Counted from the first letter of the stretch, positions 18,683-27,996 are shown. The stretch: DNA of 64,000 bases from AP-15 sp963781215 (GCA_963781215.1 CAWAFE010000022.1:1-64000), one strand, 5' to 3'. Notes: generated by a model from the sequence alone, not told the origin. A program made the numbers and translations.

Positions 18683-18875
18683 CGCCGTTCGATGGTCCGT
18701 TTTGGGTGTGGCCCCTCAACCGCCACGCTGTGCTCTCAACCCCGAAAGCGCCATGTCCCCCCACGTGGCGCTTTCTCTTTCCTGTTGGATGTCGAGCCGG
18801 GGCGGGCGCCCCTTGTCGGCGTAGAATTGAGCACTTGGCGCACCGCCGCACCCTGACCTGACGAGGAGGAACGGA

Positions 18876-19156
18876 ATGGCCCGCCGCCGCCCGCCCCGCA
18901 AAGTCACCTGGTTCGAGCCGGTGCCGCCGCGCCTCGCGTGCAACACCATCATCGAGTCGACCTTCGAGGTCGGCCGCCGCTTCCGCTGCATGCTGCGCGT
19001 CGATTGCGGCCAGCTCGCCCCTGGCGCGGTGATCCGGCCGATGCCCGGCGAATGGCACCCACGGATGCCCAAGCCCTCGACGACGAGGAGCTTGCCGACT
19101 GGCGCGCCGGCCGCGACGCGGAAGCCCCGACCTCGCGTCGGTTCCCAGTCGCATAG
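18876..19156 (+). pseudogene. unrecognised ~100-residue protein, copy A, frameshifted
   Basis: Starts MARRRPPRKVTWFEPVPPRL after GAGGAAC and continues ESTFEVGRRFRCMLRVDCGQ and VIRPMPGEWHPRMPK. A single-base loss near 19,070 moves the rest (LDDEELADWRAGRDA) to another frame. A second copy at 21250-21506 has a different lesion, so the intact protein can be inferred from the pair. No family was recognised. The conserved cysteine and the W-containing acidic tail are the only notable features. Confidence 0.55.
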
Positions 19157-19373
19157 CGTGCATGATGGAAAAAAGTCCGCGAATTTGACGGGTCCGGTAA
19201 GAGCTTGTTGGTGGTGCGCTGATACATCGCCCTTTTTTGTCACTTGACCGCGCGGCGTTGGCAAAGAACAATCCAATGAGAAAGATATCGTTTCTAAGCC
19301 AGGATCTCGACCGTAGGGCGATAGAGTACGCCGGAGCTGAATTGGCTCCGGAATAATAAGGGGGTTTGTCTAG

Positions 19374-20267
19374 ATGAGACCGGGTTTTTGGTTTGCCTCG
19401 GCGCTCGCTGTTATGGTCGGGTGCTGGGGTAATACCTCGTTCGCCTCATCGTCGGTTTCCTTATCGGCCGACTCGCTATCTGTCAGCGGGTGCTCCGATA
19501 ATCGTCCGATAGGAGATGGTGTCGTCGCTCTGTACTGTGCTGGCGACATTCACGGCCGCGTCACTTTCCCCGCCGGGAGTGGAACCTATCAGATCAGCCT
19601 AGTTGCCCGGGGGGACTTGGGTTGGGTCGGCTATCCGAACGCTCAGGTCTCCGTCGACGGGGCCGTGGTCGGCAACATCAGCGTCAGGTCCGCTTCATTT
19701 TCGACCTACACGTTGAACAATGTCTCCGCCAGCGCCGGAACCCACACTCTGAAGATCGCTTTCACGAACGATTATCATTCGTACGCGCAAGATCTGAACC
19801 TATACATTCAGAGCGTTACGATCATCCCTAACGGCGCTACTGAGCCTTCCCCCTCCAGCCCCACTTCATCTCCCGACGCGTATCAAAAACAATTGCTCGA
19901 CCTGATCAACGGAAGCCGGGCCAGCCGTGGGCTGAGTCCGCTGACCTTCAGCTCTGCCCAAGCCTCGGGGACTGCCAGCTGCGTCGGGTCGTACGGGCAT
20001 TCCGTTCATATGGCGCAGGTGGGCCAGATCAGCCATGATCAGTTCCCGCAGGATATTTGTCTACCGTGGTCTGCCGCCGGAGAGAACGTTGGCATGGCGA
20101 CGGGAAGTGAAAGCCAGGCAATCCAAACCCTTCATCGACAAATGATGAACGAGGGGCCGACCGGAGGCCATTACCAAAATATCATGAGTACAAAGTTCAC
20201 TACCATTGGAATCGGTCTGTATTATCAAAACAACATTCTTTGGCTGACGGAAGATTTTGTCAGATAA
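19374..20267 (+). CDS. secreted CAP/SCP-domain protein with N-terminal CBM-like domain
   Basis: 297 residues, with AAGGGGG upstream of the ATG. Signal peptide 1-25. Residues 40-150 resemble a calcium-dependent xylan-binding module (VSVDGAVVGNISV, then ASAGTHTLKIAFTNDY). A Pro/Ser linker leads to a cysteine-rich secretory protein domain with LLDLINGSRASRGLSPL, GHSVHMA, AGENVGMATGS and GGHYQNIMSTKFTTIGIG, including the conserved His and Glu residues. It is probably extracellular and binds polysaccharide; any enzymatic role is unknown. Confidence 0.82.
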   Translation: MRPGFWFASALAVMVGCWGNTSFASSSVSLSADSLSVSGCSDNRPIGDGVVALYCAGDIHGRVTFPAGSGTYQISLVARGDLGWVGYPNAQVSVDGAVVGNISVRSASFSTYTLNNVSASAGTHTLKIAFTNDYHSYAQDLNLYIQSVTIIPNGATEPSPSSPTSSPDAYQKQLLDLINGSRASRGLSPLTFSSAQASGTASCVGSYGHSVHMAQVGQISHDQFPQDICLPWSAAGENVGMATGSESQAIQTLHRQMMNEGPTGGHYQNIMSTKFTTIGIGLYYQNNILWLTEDFVR

Positions 20268-20384
20268 CCGTGGTCGGCTCGACCTTTGGTTGCGCGCCTA
20301 TGGGGCTGTCGGCGTTTGCCGATAGCGCTGAAGGTGGGTGACGCGCAAGCCCTGGGGGGGCGGTGCTCTTCGACGGCCGCTGCG

Positions 20385-20624
20385 GCAGGCGAACGCCTAT
20401 GCGATGATCCGTCGGCGTGCTGCCGGCGCCGGGATCGAAACCAAGTTCGGCAGCCACAGCGCCACAGCTTCCGGGCAACCGGGATCGCCGCCTATCTCAA
20501 GAATGGCGGCACCCTTGAGAAGGCGACGGCCATGGCGAACCACGCGTCAACGCGTACGACGCAGCTCTACGATCGCCGGCGCGACGAGGTGAACCTCGAT
20601 GAGGTCGAGCGGATCGTAATCTGA
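20385..20624 (+). pseudogene. partial, frameshifted copy of the module integrase
   Basis: Matches the last 80 codons of the integrase at 14472: QANAYAMIRRRAAGAGIETK, then after a frame change FRATGIAAYLKNGGTLEKA and TTQLYDRRRDEVNLDEVERI. The shift comes from an eight-base tandem duplication (CCACAGCG-CCACAGC) just before the HxxR box. It lies opposite in orientation to the intact gene. Confidence 0.85.
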
Positions 20625-20654
20625 GTGCGAATGGTAGAATGGTACTGAGCTGTC

Positions 20655-21137
20655 CTACTGCGCCGGAGCAGGTATCGGCAGGATGTTGGATATTTTCCAG
20701 CCAGCCTCCGTCTTCACCAGCAGTTGGTTCATCAGGAAACGGGTCGGCTGAGCCGATTGGCCTGAGGGCCCGATCGTGAACACGATCGGAACATAGAGTT
20801 GTGCCGCGCCGTCTCCTATCATGATCACTTTGAGGCTGGCGACTTCTGGCTCGAGGTGCCATGTCCCCTGGTAGAGCGTGGCGAAGCGCTTCATTGCCGC
20901 GTCGACACCCCACACGGGGGTGCCGCGGGTGATCCAGAGAAAATCCGGGGAATCGAGCAGCAGTACCTGGACCGCTTTGGCATCGTGCCCGTTTTGCGCC
21001 GCGACGAAGCGGTCGAAGGTTGCGCGCACCTCATCTTCCGGCGCCGCGGCAAGTGGCCGAATCAACAAGGTGAGGGCAACCAGCGCGGCACCTACGCGGA
21101 AGGAGCGTTCGATCCAACGGTGCGATAATTTGCCCAT
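20655..21137 (-). CDS. exported NTF2-like (SnoaL/DUF4440) protein
   Basis: 160 residues with a signal peptide (VGAALVALTLLIRPLAAA). The mature part has the cystatin-like alpha/beta barrel pattern: VRATFDRFVAAQNGHDAKAV, LLDSPDFLWITRGTPVWGVD, and a C-terminal LVKTEAGWKISNILPIP. Related proteins include ketosteroid isomerase-like enzymes and non-catalytic proteins; the substrate cannot be predicted. It stands alone between two relics. Confidence 0.75.
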   Translation of the reverse strand: MGKLSHRWIERSFRVGAALVALTLLIRPLAAAPEDEVRATFDRFVAAQNGHDAKAVQVLLLDSPDFLWITRGTPVWGVDAAMKRFATLYQGTWHLEPEVASLKVIMIGDGAAQLYVPIVFTIGPSGQSAQPTRFLMNQLLVKTEAGWKISNILPIPAPAQ

Positions 21138-21249
21138 TCCGGTTCTCCAGTGGCGGTTCGATCGGTGGGAACTAGAATTAGCCCAGTGCGTCAGCGTCGT
21201 CTTTGCGAACGTCCTAAAATCTTCCTGTAAAATCCCTAATTATAAGTCG

Positions 21250-21506
21250 GCACAGTGGCGCCTGGCGCGCAATACGATCATCGAATTGACCTTCGAGGTC
21301 GGCCGGCGCTTCCGCTGCACGATGCGGATCGATTGCGGCCAGCTCGACCCTGACGTCGTGATCCGGCCGTGCCCGGCTTATGGCATCCGCACATGCCCAA
21401 ACGCCTCGACCAGGAGGAGCTGGCCGACTGGCGCGCCGGCCGCGATGCCGTCTACCAGCTTGCCGCCCTGACGATCGGCGCGCCCCTCGCCGTCGCCGAC
21501 GCGTAA
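21250..21506 (+). pseudogene. unrecognised ~100-residue protein, copy B, truncated and frameshifted
   Basis: Begins at LARNTIIELTFEVGRRFRC, continues MRIDCGQLDPDVVIRPCP, loses one base near 21,380, then WHPHMPKRLDQEELADWRAG and VYQLAALTIGAPLAVADA to a TAA at 21504. The first 19 or so codons present in copy A are missing. It lies 630 bases after the integrase relic, which mirrors the association of copy A with module DNA. Confidence 0.55.
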
Positions 21507-21534
21507 CCGATTGCAGAAGAAGTGCTCTGGAAAA

Positions 21535-21756
21535 TCAACCGGGTCGCCGACTGGCCCGCACCAAGGCCGTGATCGACAGGACAATAGCGGCGGCCATGAT
21601 CCCGGCGGCTACAAGCCCGGCCGGTGTCGTGCGCGCCGTAGCGTTTAGCGATACGCTCTTGCCGACCCGGAACTTCACCCTCGCTCTTATCTCTTCAGGA
21701 TGCGCTGAGGCATCTGCATAGCCGAGACGGCGGTTTTGCGGGTGAGTTTCAGTCAT
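21535..21756 (-). CDS. small single-pass membrane protein
   Basis: 73 residues starting MTETHPQNRRLGYADASAHP. A hydrophilic N-terminal half precedes one membrane segment (AGLVAAGIMAAAIVLSITAL) and a basic tail (VRASRRPG), which predicts an N-out or N-in single pass. It is not assigned to a named family. The protein is compact and uninterrupted, with good codon use. Confidence 0.5.
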   Translation of the reverse strand: MTETHPQNRRLGYADASAHPEEIRARVKFRVGKSVSLNATARTTPAGLVAAGIMAAAIVLSITALVRASRRPG

Positions 21757-21977
21757 ATCTCACGGGAAACGTAACCCCTTGATCGGCAAAGGACCAGCCA
21801 AATTGCCGTCCCACCCGAAGGTCGCTGGTGGGTGGGATGCCGGACCTTCCCGATTTACCCAGGCGGATGATGCCTTGCGTTGAAGCGGTCATTTACCGCC
21901 TGAAGCCACGACACCCGACACTGCGGCTCTGTCAGAGCTGCGGCGGTACGTCGGCGGGGAGAGGGATCTCCTTGTCA
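21757..21977. other. intergenic, no gene seen
   Basis: No supported frame, RNA or repeat. Confidence 0.35.
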
Positions 21978-23428
21978 TTAATGTGTGAGGAACCCCCTCA
22001 TTTCCTCCAGAAAGTGAGGGAAGGCGGGCTCATTTTCAAGGATTAGATGATTGCGGCTCACTAGCGGCACGAACCGTGCTCCCGGAATTCCCGCGGCGAG
22101 CCGCCTGCCTTGGTCAAACGGTACCTGCGCATCGTCGCGCGCGTGCATGACCAATGTCGGCACGGACACCTGAGCCAGCAACGTGCTCACGTCGAAATTG
22201 CCCGTGGCAACATAGTTGCGGACCGCGTCTTCCGGGGACGTCGAGATTTGTTCCAGCTCATTGAACCAGTCGGCCTGCTCCTTGGTGGCGTCCGGAATGA
22301 ACCGCGACGTGAAGATCTGGCGGAAAGCCGGGGTTTCCTGGCCCCAGCCCAAGCGCATCAGAGTCAGCATCGCCGCTTCTTGCTCCTTTTCGGCGTCCGG
22401 CCGGGCACGCTTCGCCCGACCGAGCACGAATCCGCCGAGCAGGATCAGACGGGTGACGCGCTCCGGGTGGCGCACCGCATACGCAACCGAGACCGCGCAT
22501 CCCTGCGAGATGCCGAACAACGCGAAGCGTTCGAGGTCGGCGGCGTCCACCACGGTTTCGAGATCGCTAACGAACGTCTCGAAGGACACATTCTCGACAT
22601 CGCGGTCCGACAGGCCGTTGCCGCGCGCGTCGTAGCGGATCAGCGTATGGTCGCGCGACAGCGCGTGGTAGAGGTGCCGCCAAATCGGGCTCTCGAAATC
22701 GAATTCGAGATGGGTCATCCAATTTCCGGTTTTGACCAGCGGCGGCCCGCTGCCGACGCGCGAATAGGCAAGCTGCACGCCGTCCCCCGTCGAGCAGAAC
22801 TGGATTTCCTGCTCATAGCGCGGCTCGGGCCGAAGGGCATCGGCGTTTGCTTGATTGGCCGCGGGCGGCACGACTTCGGGCTCCGGCAACGCCTCGATCT
22901 CCTTCGCGGCGAGCCCGTAGACGCCGACGCGCGATCGATGTTCTTTACGGTCTGCTCGCCCAGATCGGCAAAGGCGAGCGACAGCTTGTCCCTGATCTGG
23001 TCATTGGCGGCGCGCGAGATGCACAGGCCGCCGGGCTCGCACAGGGCTTCCAGGCGGGCGGCGATATTGACGCCGTCGCCGAAGATGTCGTCGCCGTCGA
23101 TGATGATGTCGCCAACATTGATGCCGATGCGAAAGACGATACGCTCGTCCTCGGCGATGCCCGCATTGCGGCTGACCATGCCGCGTTGGATCACCACCGC
23201 GCACCCGACAGCATCTACGACGCTGGCGAATTCGACCAGCGCGCCGTCGCCGGTGGTCTTGACGATGCGGCCGTGATGTGCGGCGATCGCCGGGTCAATT
23301 CGCTCGCGGCGATGGGCTTTCAGCGCCTCTAAAGTGCCGACCTCATCGGCTTGCATGAGTTGGCTGTACCCGACGACATCGGTGGCGAGAATGGCCGCGA
23401 GCCGGCGCACAACCCGCTTTTCGCTCAA
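21978..23428 (-). pseudogene. class III adenylate cyclase fused to alpha/beta hydrolase, one frameshift
   Basis: Starts with TTG at 23428, six bases after GGGAGGG (LSEKRVVRRLAAILATDVVG). The cyclase domain shows the metal-binding segments ATDVVGYSQLM and KTTGDGALVEF plus FGDGVNIAARLEAL. After VKNIDR, near 22,935, the frame changes and the hydrolase half begins (LPEPEVVPPAANQ, then CSTGDGVQLAYSRVGSGPPL, nucleophile FGISQGCAVS, acid MHARDDAQVP, histidine SRNHLIL). Such cyclase-hydrolase fusions are known in alphaproteobacteria, so a single-base loss in a fused gene is more likely than two genes. A sequencing error cannot be excluded. Confidence 0.75.
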
Positions 23429-23681
23429 GGTTCCCTCCCAGAGGCGCCCCACGCAAAAGGTGGGCCGCGAATTATCAGTCTCGCTTCACTCTGCGCCCCG
23501 GACGGAAACCGATCAACGGCGCTGCTGGCGGGCTCCGTCGGCTGTTGCGGCATTAGCCGAGGCGCACCAAATGACGATTTAAGTCAGCGGCTCGACGGGC
23601 ATATCCGAATGGCCGCTCCCTGGCGCTCCAACCATCCGCTGGCGATGGCCGGGATGGCTCCCCAGGGTCGCGGGCGGTCGT
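23429..23681. other. intergenic, no gene seen
   Basis: No supported feature between the cyclase start and the resolvase relic. Confidence 0.35.
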
Positions 23682-23861
23682 TCAGCGCGCACTAAGCTCG
23701 ACGCCGGAACCGATAGGCTGCGGCCCGGTGCGGCCGTCGCGGCGGGCGCCGCTCGCCGTCTCGGCCCGGATCACCTCGCAGCCGGCCGCCTTGAGCGCCG
23801 CGCGCTGAATTGACAGGTCCTGGTCGAGGGTCGAGACCCGGGCGTAGCCGTAGCGGGGCAT
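23682..23861 (-). pseudogene. N-terminal stub of a serine resolvase
   Basis: Begins MPRYGYARVSTLDQDLSIQR, the N-terminus of Tn3-type resolvases with the nucleophilic serine in YARVS, and continues to ETASGARRDGRT at about residue 45. It then diverges and stops after 59 codons, so most of the catalytic domain and the helix-turn-helix are gone. It may be what remains of the resolvase of one of the Tn3 elements whose transposase relics lie 18 kb away. Confidence 0.8.
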
Positions 23862-24691
23862 CGGGGCGTGAACCGTCTCGTTAGCGTGTGGACCCTGTCG
23901 TCCTACCGTCTTGCACCTCGTATATCGACATCTTCGGTCTTTGCCGCCTCGGCCGCCGCAGCCTGATCAAGCGCCGCGAGGTATTCCCGCGCCTTAGGCG
24001 AGGATGCGCTGCAGTTCGTTCTCCACGCGCGGCCTGCAGCGGACGGCGCGGGCGCGATGATCCGCCCGAACACGCTCTCGAAGACCGGCACGACCGCCGC
24101 CGCGAGCAGGCGCCTTCGCCCGCAGCAACCGGTGTTTGCGACCAGAATTTATTCTGGTCGTTTTTTTTCAGGTCACCCGGAAGTGCCGGCGGCGTCGCGG
24201 CCGTCGATCCGGCGAGAGGCCCAGACCCGCGAACGGGCCCACTCTTCGAGGGCCACTGGCAGCCGAGCATATGCCAGGCGCAGGACCCGCCGGGCAGCTG
24301 CAGCCCGCCGAGCACCTCGATGGCCGAGCATCACCCGGCGCCGCGCCGCCTCGTTGCCGAACCCGCCGCGCCAGGCCCGGTTGCCGGTGTTGGCCAGAAC
24401 CAGGATGCGGGGCCGGATCGGCCGCCCGCAGCGGGTCGAGAGCGGCCAGGCGGAACTGCTCGTGGAAGATTTCGCCGGCCTTGTGCATCCCGGCGGTTGA
24501 TGCTGCCGGGTGTCGAGGGTCTGTCGGGGCCTGCCGATGCCGACCTCGTCGGCGACGATCGTGACCATGCGGTGAGCACCACAGTGTGGGCTATTTGTCG
24601 GTTTTGACCTGCGAGGGTGCGCGGCCGGCGGCTTGTTCATCGGAGATAATGAGTTGACTTCTCTGTGACATAATAAAGACTCAGCCCCGTC
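23862..24691. other. long region without a supported gene
   Basis: Several overlapping open frames exist on both strands because of high GC, but none shows a ribosome binding site or family motif. The one clear signal is an intrinsic terminator at 24140-24168. It is likely decayed mobile DNA. Confidence 0.45.
24140..24168 (+). terminator. intrinsic terminator with perfect stem and T8
   Basis: GACCAGAAT and ATTCTGGTC form a nine-base perfect stem with a two-base loop, followed by G and eight T residues on the + strand. It is a textbook rho-independent terminator, yet no + strand gene is recognised immediately upstream. Confidence 0.85.
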
Positions 24692-24717
24692 GGAACCGGG
24701 TTAAGCGGACCATTGTT
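24692..24717 (+). promoter_or_regulatory. putative EcfG (general stress) promoter
   Basis: GGAAC at 24692-24696, a 17-base spacer and tGTT at 24714-24717 match the GGAAC-N16/17-cGTT consensus of the alphaproteobacterial general stress sigma factor. The start codon of the next gene is 40 bases downstream, behind AGGAGGAA. Confidence 0.45.
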
Positions 24718-24756
24718 ATGGCGAGTGATCACTAAAATAAGATCAGGAGGAAGTGC

Positions 24757-25002
24757 ATGACCAAGCGCTCTCCGGATAATCCCAATCGTCGGAGACATCG
24801 CCGCGAAAAGGCGACGATCGATCACCTGGTCGAGCGCGTGTTCGACCCGAAAAGCACGGAAAAACATCAGCAGCCGGCGACAACTGACAGCGGTTCTTCG
24901 GTCGAGGAACAGGTGCGTAAGGAATGGAATCCCAAGACGGACGGCGGTTTGCCAGTGTTCTCGCCACGATTGGCAACACTCGCCATAATTGAGGTGAGGT
25001 GA
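24757..25002 (+). CDS. small hydrophilic protein of unknown function
   Basis: 81 residues with a strong ribosome binding site (AGGAGGAAGTGC before ATG). It is highly charged and probably disordered (MTKRSPDNPNRRRHRREKAT, IDHLVERVFDP). No family was recognised. It is followed after three bases by a peptidoglycan-binding protein gene, so the two form an operon, possibly under an EcfG-type promoter. A role in stress response is inferred only from that promoter. Confidence 0.6.
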   Translation: MTKRSPDNPNRRRHRREKATIDHLVERVFDPKSTEKHQQPATTDSGSSVEEQVRKEWNPKTDGGLPVFSPRLATLAIIEVR

Positions 25003-25005
25003 ACG

Positions 25006-25422
25006 ATGCTAAGATTAGTCCGAAAATTGCTTCTGGGCACGGCGTCGGTACTCGCTTTGGGTATCGGCGGTACTGCCCTGAATTATGCGGTCGACGCAGA
25101 GACCCCGGTGGACGCTGCAACGGCGCCGGCGGCCCAAACTTCGGACAGTGCGCTGACTGACGATCTCTTCCGAAAAGACTCGATTCGCTGGGCGCAGGTC
25201 GAGCTTCGCTATCAAGGGCTCTATCACGGATCGCTTGATGGCATCCTGGGTCCCGAGACGAGGCAGGCCTTGGCTCAGTTCCAAAAGGGCAACGGTCTCG
25301 GTCGGACAGGATCGCTCGACGCGCAAACCTGGCAAGCGCTCATCCCTGATCCCGGCGTTGGTCAAGGATCCAGCATGTCGCTTGCTGCCGAGCGCGTCGG
25401 ACGAAGCGATTTGGGTAGATAA
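25006..25422 (+). CDS. exported peptidoglycan-binding-domain protein
   Basis: 138 residues: signal peptide (KLLLGTASVLALGIGGTAL), a short Ala/Pro linker, then one PG_binding_1 domain at about residues 55-105 (IRWAQVELRYQGLYHGSLDG, ILGPETRQALAQFQKGNGL, LDAQTWQAL). It binds cell-wall peptidoglycan in the periplasm and has no catalytic domain. It is translationally linked to the small upstream gene. Confidence 0.82.
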   Translation: MLRLVRKLLLGTASVLALGIGGTALNYAVDAETPVDAATAPAAQTSDSALTDDLFRKDSIRWAQVELRYQGLYHGSLDGILGPETRQALAQFQKGNGLGRTGSLDAQTWQALIPDPGVGQGSSMSLAAERVGRSDLGR

Positions 25423-25469
25423 ACCCGTAAACCCATTGCATTTCGCCGCTAAGCGCCGATGCCCTTAGC

Positions 25470-27371
25470 TCAGAAGAATTCGGACGCTCTGCTGATCGCC
25501 GGCGCACAGCCGGCGGCTCGTTCATCGGCGATGATCTGGCGCAAGTTGTCGATGCCGTCTTTGGTGAAGGCGGGGACGCCGTCGTCGCCAACGCCGTAGA
25601 CCCAGAGGCAGCCGTCTTCTGGGAACATGTCGGTCGACAGCTCGAAGAGCCAGTCTTCGTCCTCGCCGAGCAGGTTGGCGACGTAGCTGATGGTGAAGAC
25701 ATGTGCGATGGCCGCCACGGTCAAGCCGCCTGACTTTGCGGTGCCGAGCGCGGCCGCCAGTATCCACGGCAGCAGTTCGTCGATCCTCTGCGCCGGATGC
25801 TCGGCGATCCGGGCCAGGACGTCGGCGAGCCAGGCTTGGGGGTCGACGTCGTTCATCTTGGCGGTGACGATCAGGCTGTACATCGCCGCGGCGCGCTGTC
25901 CGCCGCGGTCGGAACCCGCGAACAACCACGATTTTCTGCCGAGGGCAATGCCACGCAGCGCTCGTTCGGCGGCGTTGTTGCTCAGGCAGATGCGGCCGTC
26001 AGCAAGGAACCGGATGAATGCCGGCCATCGCTTGAGGATATAGTCCATCGCCTTGGCGAGGTCATTGCCGCGCGACAACTTGGGCCGCTGCTGGCGCAGC
26101 GAGCACTCCAGATCGTCGACCAAGGGCGCGCTCAGTTCCTGCCGGGCGGCCCGACGTTGTTCGACTCTTTGGCCGTTGATGGCGCGCTCGATGTCGAACA
26201 GGGCATCGATGCGCCGGACCGCTTACAGCGCCAGCGGCGAGATCACGCTGGTGGTGCTGACCTCGGCCTTACGGCGGGCGGCGGCGGCGACGTCGGCCAT
26301 GACGAAGAACGGCCTCCGCGCATGCACCCAAGAGGCCGCCTCGATGAGCGGGCCCGGCTTGCGGTCGACCTCGTAGAGCTTGTTGTAGCCGGCATAGGCA
26401 TCGGCCTGGAAAATCTCGGCATAGCCGGCCAGATGCGGCCGCGGATGCTCGCCGCCGCGATCGCGGGAATAGTAAAACATCGCCGCCGGCGGCGCCGGCC
26501 CGCCGAACGGTCGGTCATCGCGCACGTAAACCCAGCATCGCCCGGTGTCGGTCTTGCCCTTGGCCAGGACCGGCACGGTCGTGTCATCGCTGTGCAACCG
26601 CTCGGCGGCGAATACGTGCCGCTCGATGCACCCGACCAGCGGCGCCAGCACGGCGCAGCAGCCGCCCACCTGATCGGCCAGCGTCGACAGGCTCATGGCC
26701 ACGCCCTCGCGGGCATAGCGATCCGCCTGGCGGTTCAAGGGCTGATGCTGCCCGAACTTCTCGAACAGGATCATCGCCAGCAGGCTGGGGCCGGCCCAAC
26801 CGCGGGCCAGCACATGGAATGGCGCTGGCGCCTGGCTGATCTTCTCGCACTCGCGGCAGGTGAGCTTCTCGCGGACGTGTTGGATCACCTTCCACCGCCG
26901 GGGAACGATCTCCAGCGTTTCGGTGATGTCCTCGCCCAGCTTGCGCAGCCGCGGGCTGCCGCAGCACTGGCAAACCGTTGGTCCCGGCTCGACCACCCGC
27001 TCGCGCGGCAGATGCTCGGGAAAGGGCTGGCGCGCCGGGCGCTTGCGGGTGAAGGCCACCACGTTGGTGGTCTTGGCCACGGCCTGCTCGGCGGCGATCT
27101 CGTCCGCGGTCGCCGAACTCGCGAGCTCCTCGAAGGCTAGCGCCATCTGATCGAGCAGCTGCACGGTGCGTTCCGAGCGCTGGCCGTAGAGCTCGCGCGT
27201 CAGCTTGGCGATCTGTAATCGCTGATGCGCGATCAGGGCCTGATCGTCGGAAGCCTTGGCCTTGGCCACCGCCAACTCGGCCTCGACCCGCGCCACCCTG
27301 GCGCGCTCGGAGATCAACGCTGCCTGCAGCGCAGCAATGTCATCCGCGAGGTCATCGGGGGGCGTCGTCAC
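25470..27371 (-). pseudogene. IS66-family transposase TnpC with internal stop, fused to the IS66 passenger frame
   Basis: The N-terminal part (27371-26226) has the coiled start, zinc cluster (CQCCGSPRLRKLGEDITETL, CRECEKISQ) and DDE core (HSDDTTVPVLAKGKTDTG). A TAA at 26223-26225 interrupts ISPLAL-AVRRIDALFDIER, where a glutamate codon is expected. The frame resumes through ICLSNNAAERALRGIALGRK to IDELLPW. It then runs without a stop into a second small protein (VAAIAHVFTISYVANLLGED, LSTDMFPEDGCLWVYGVGDD), which in many IS66 elements is a separate downstream gene of unknown function. The element is inactive. Confidence 0.88.
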
Positions 27372-27439
27372 GAGCCCGATTATCGCACATCACCGGGCAG
27401 GAGCGCTCCTCAACCATAAGGTGAGTCAATCGGCCGCAG

Positions 27440-27620
27440 GCTCAGCCGGCCACCTCGGGACGTCAGGTGCGAACCGGGTTTCTCCAGTCGATCCCGTCAA
27501 GCATATAGGCCAACTGCGAGGCGCTGATCGCGACAATGCCGTCAGCCGGCGACGGCCACAGGAACCGGCCGCGCTCCAACCGCTTGGCGTAGAGCGACAT
27601 GCCGATGCAGACCAGCGAAC
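27440..27620 (-). pseudogene. IS66 TnpB C-terminal fragment
   Basis: Reads IGMSLYAKRLERGRFLWPSP and GIVAISASQLAYMLDGIDW then RNPVRT, a TGA where tryptophan is expected, and RPEVAG. This is the C-terminal half of the IS66 accessory protein TnpB. The N-terminal half and tnpA are absent. It lies directly upstream of the tnpC relic. Confidence 0.8.
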
Positions 27621-27768
27621 GGCAGCTGCCGGCACATCCCAGAACCGCCTTTTGCTGTTGCCGTTAAGGGGCGCAGGGCCGACGTCCAAGCGCCCGGCTG
27701 TGGACGCGTGACGGACAGCAGGCTACGCCCCATGTATGCTTCGCGACGTAAAGTACAGGAGCCGTCCT

Positions 27769-27996
27769 ATGGCCCTATCGACGGAAGATTTCTACACAAG
27801 CTCAAACGGTGACCGCTGGCAACTGATTCGCGATCACGCCTCGGGCCGCTCCTTCGTGAGACATGAGCCCAATCTCTCCTCCGGCGGCCGGATCACAGAT
27901 ATCGATGTCGAGGAGTTTTTAAACAGAACCGGGTCCAGTCCTGAGAATCTCGCATTGCGGGCGCTCTTAGATAAGCATGGTAGGACGAGTGAGTGA
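27769..27996 (+). CDS. small conserved-looking hypothetical protein
   Basis: 75 residues from ATG 27769, with AGGAG seven bases upstream. The sequence (DFYTSSNGDRWQLIRDHASG, FVRHEPNLSSGGRITDIDVE, EFLNRTGSSPENLALRAL) has the look of a compact folded protein similar to small cytoplasmic proteins seen in other alphaproteobacteria. No function is known. It is isolated between the IS66 relic and the deacetylase genes. Confidence 0.6.
   Translation: MALSTEDFYTSSNGDRWQLIRDHASGRSFVRHEPNLSSGGRITDIDVEEFLNRTGSSPENLALRALLDKHGRTSE

Noticed and set aside
24173..24640. 155-codon minus strand frame
   Set aside because: It runs through a strong terminator region and has no recognisable fold or ribosome binding site.
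24653..24685. TTGACT...TAATAA as a sigma-70 promoter
   Set aside because: The spacing is only 11 bases; the EcfG-like match downstream is better placed.
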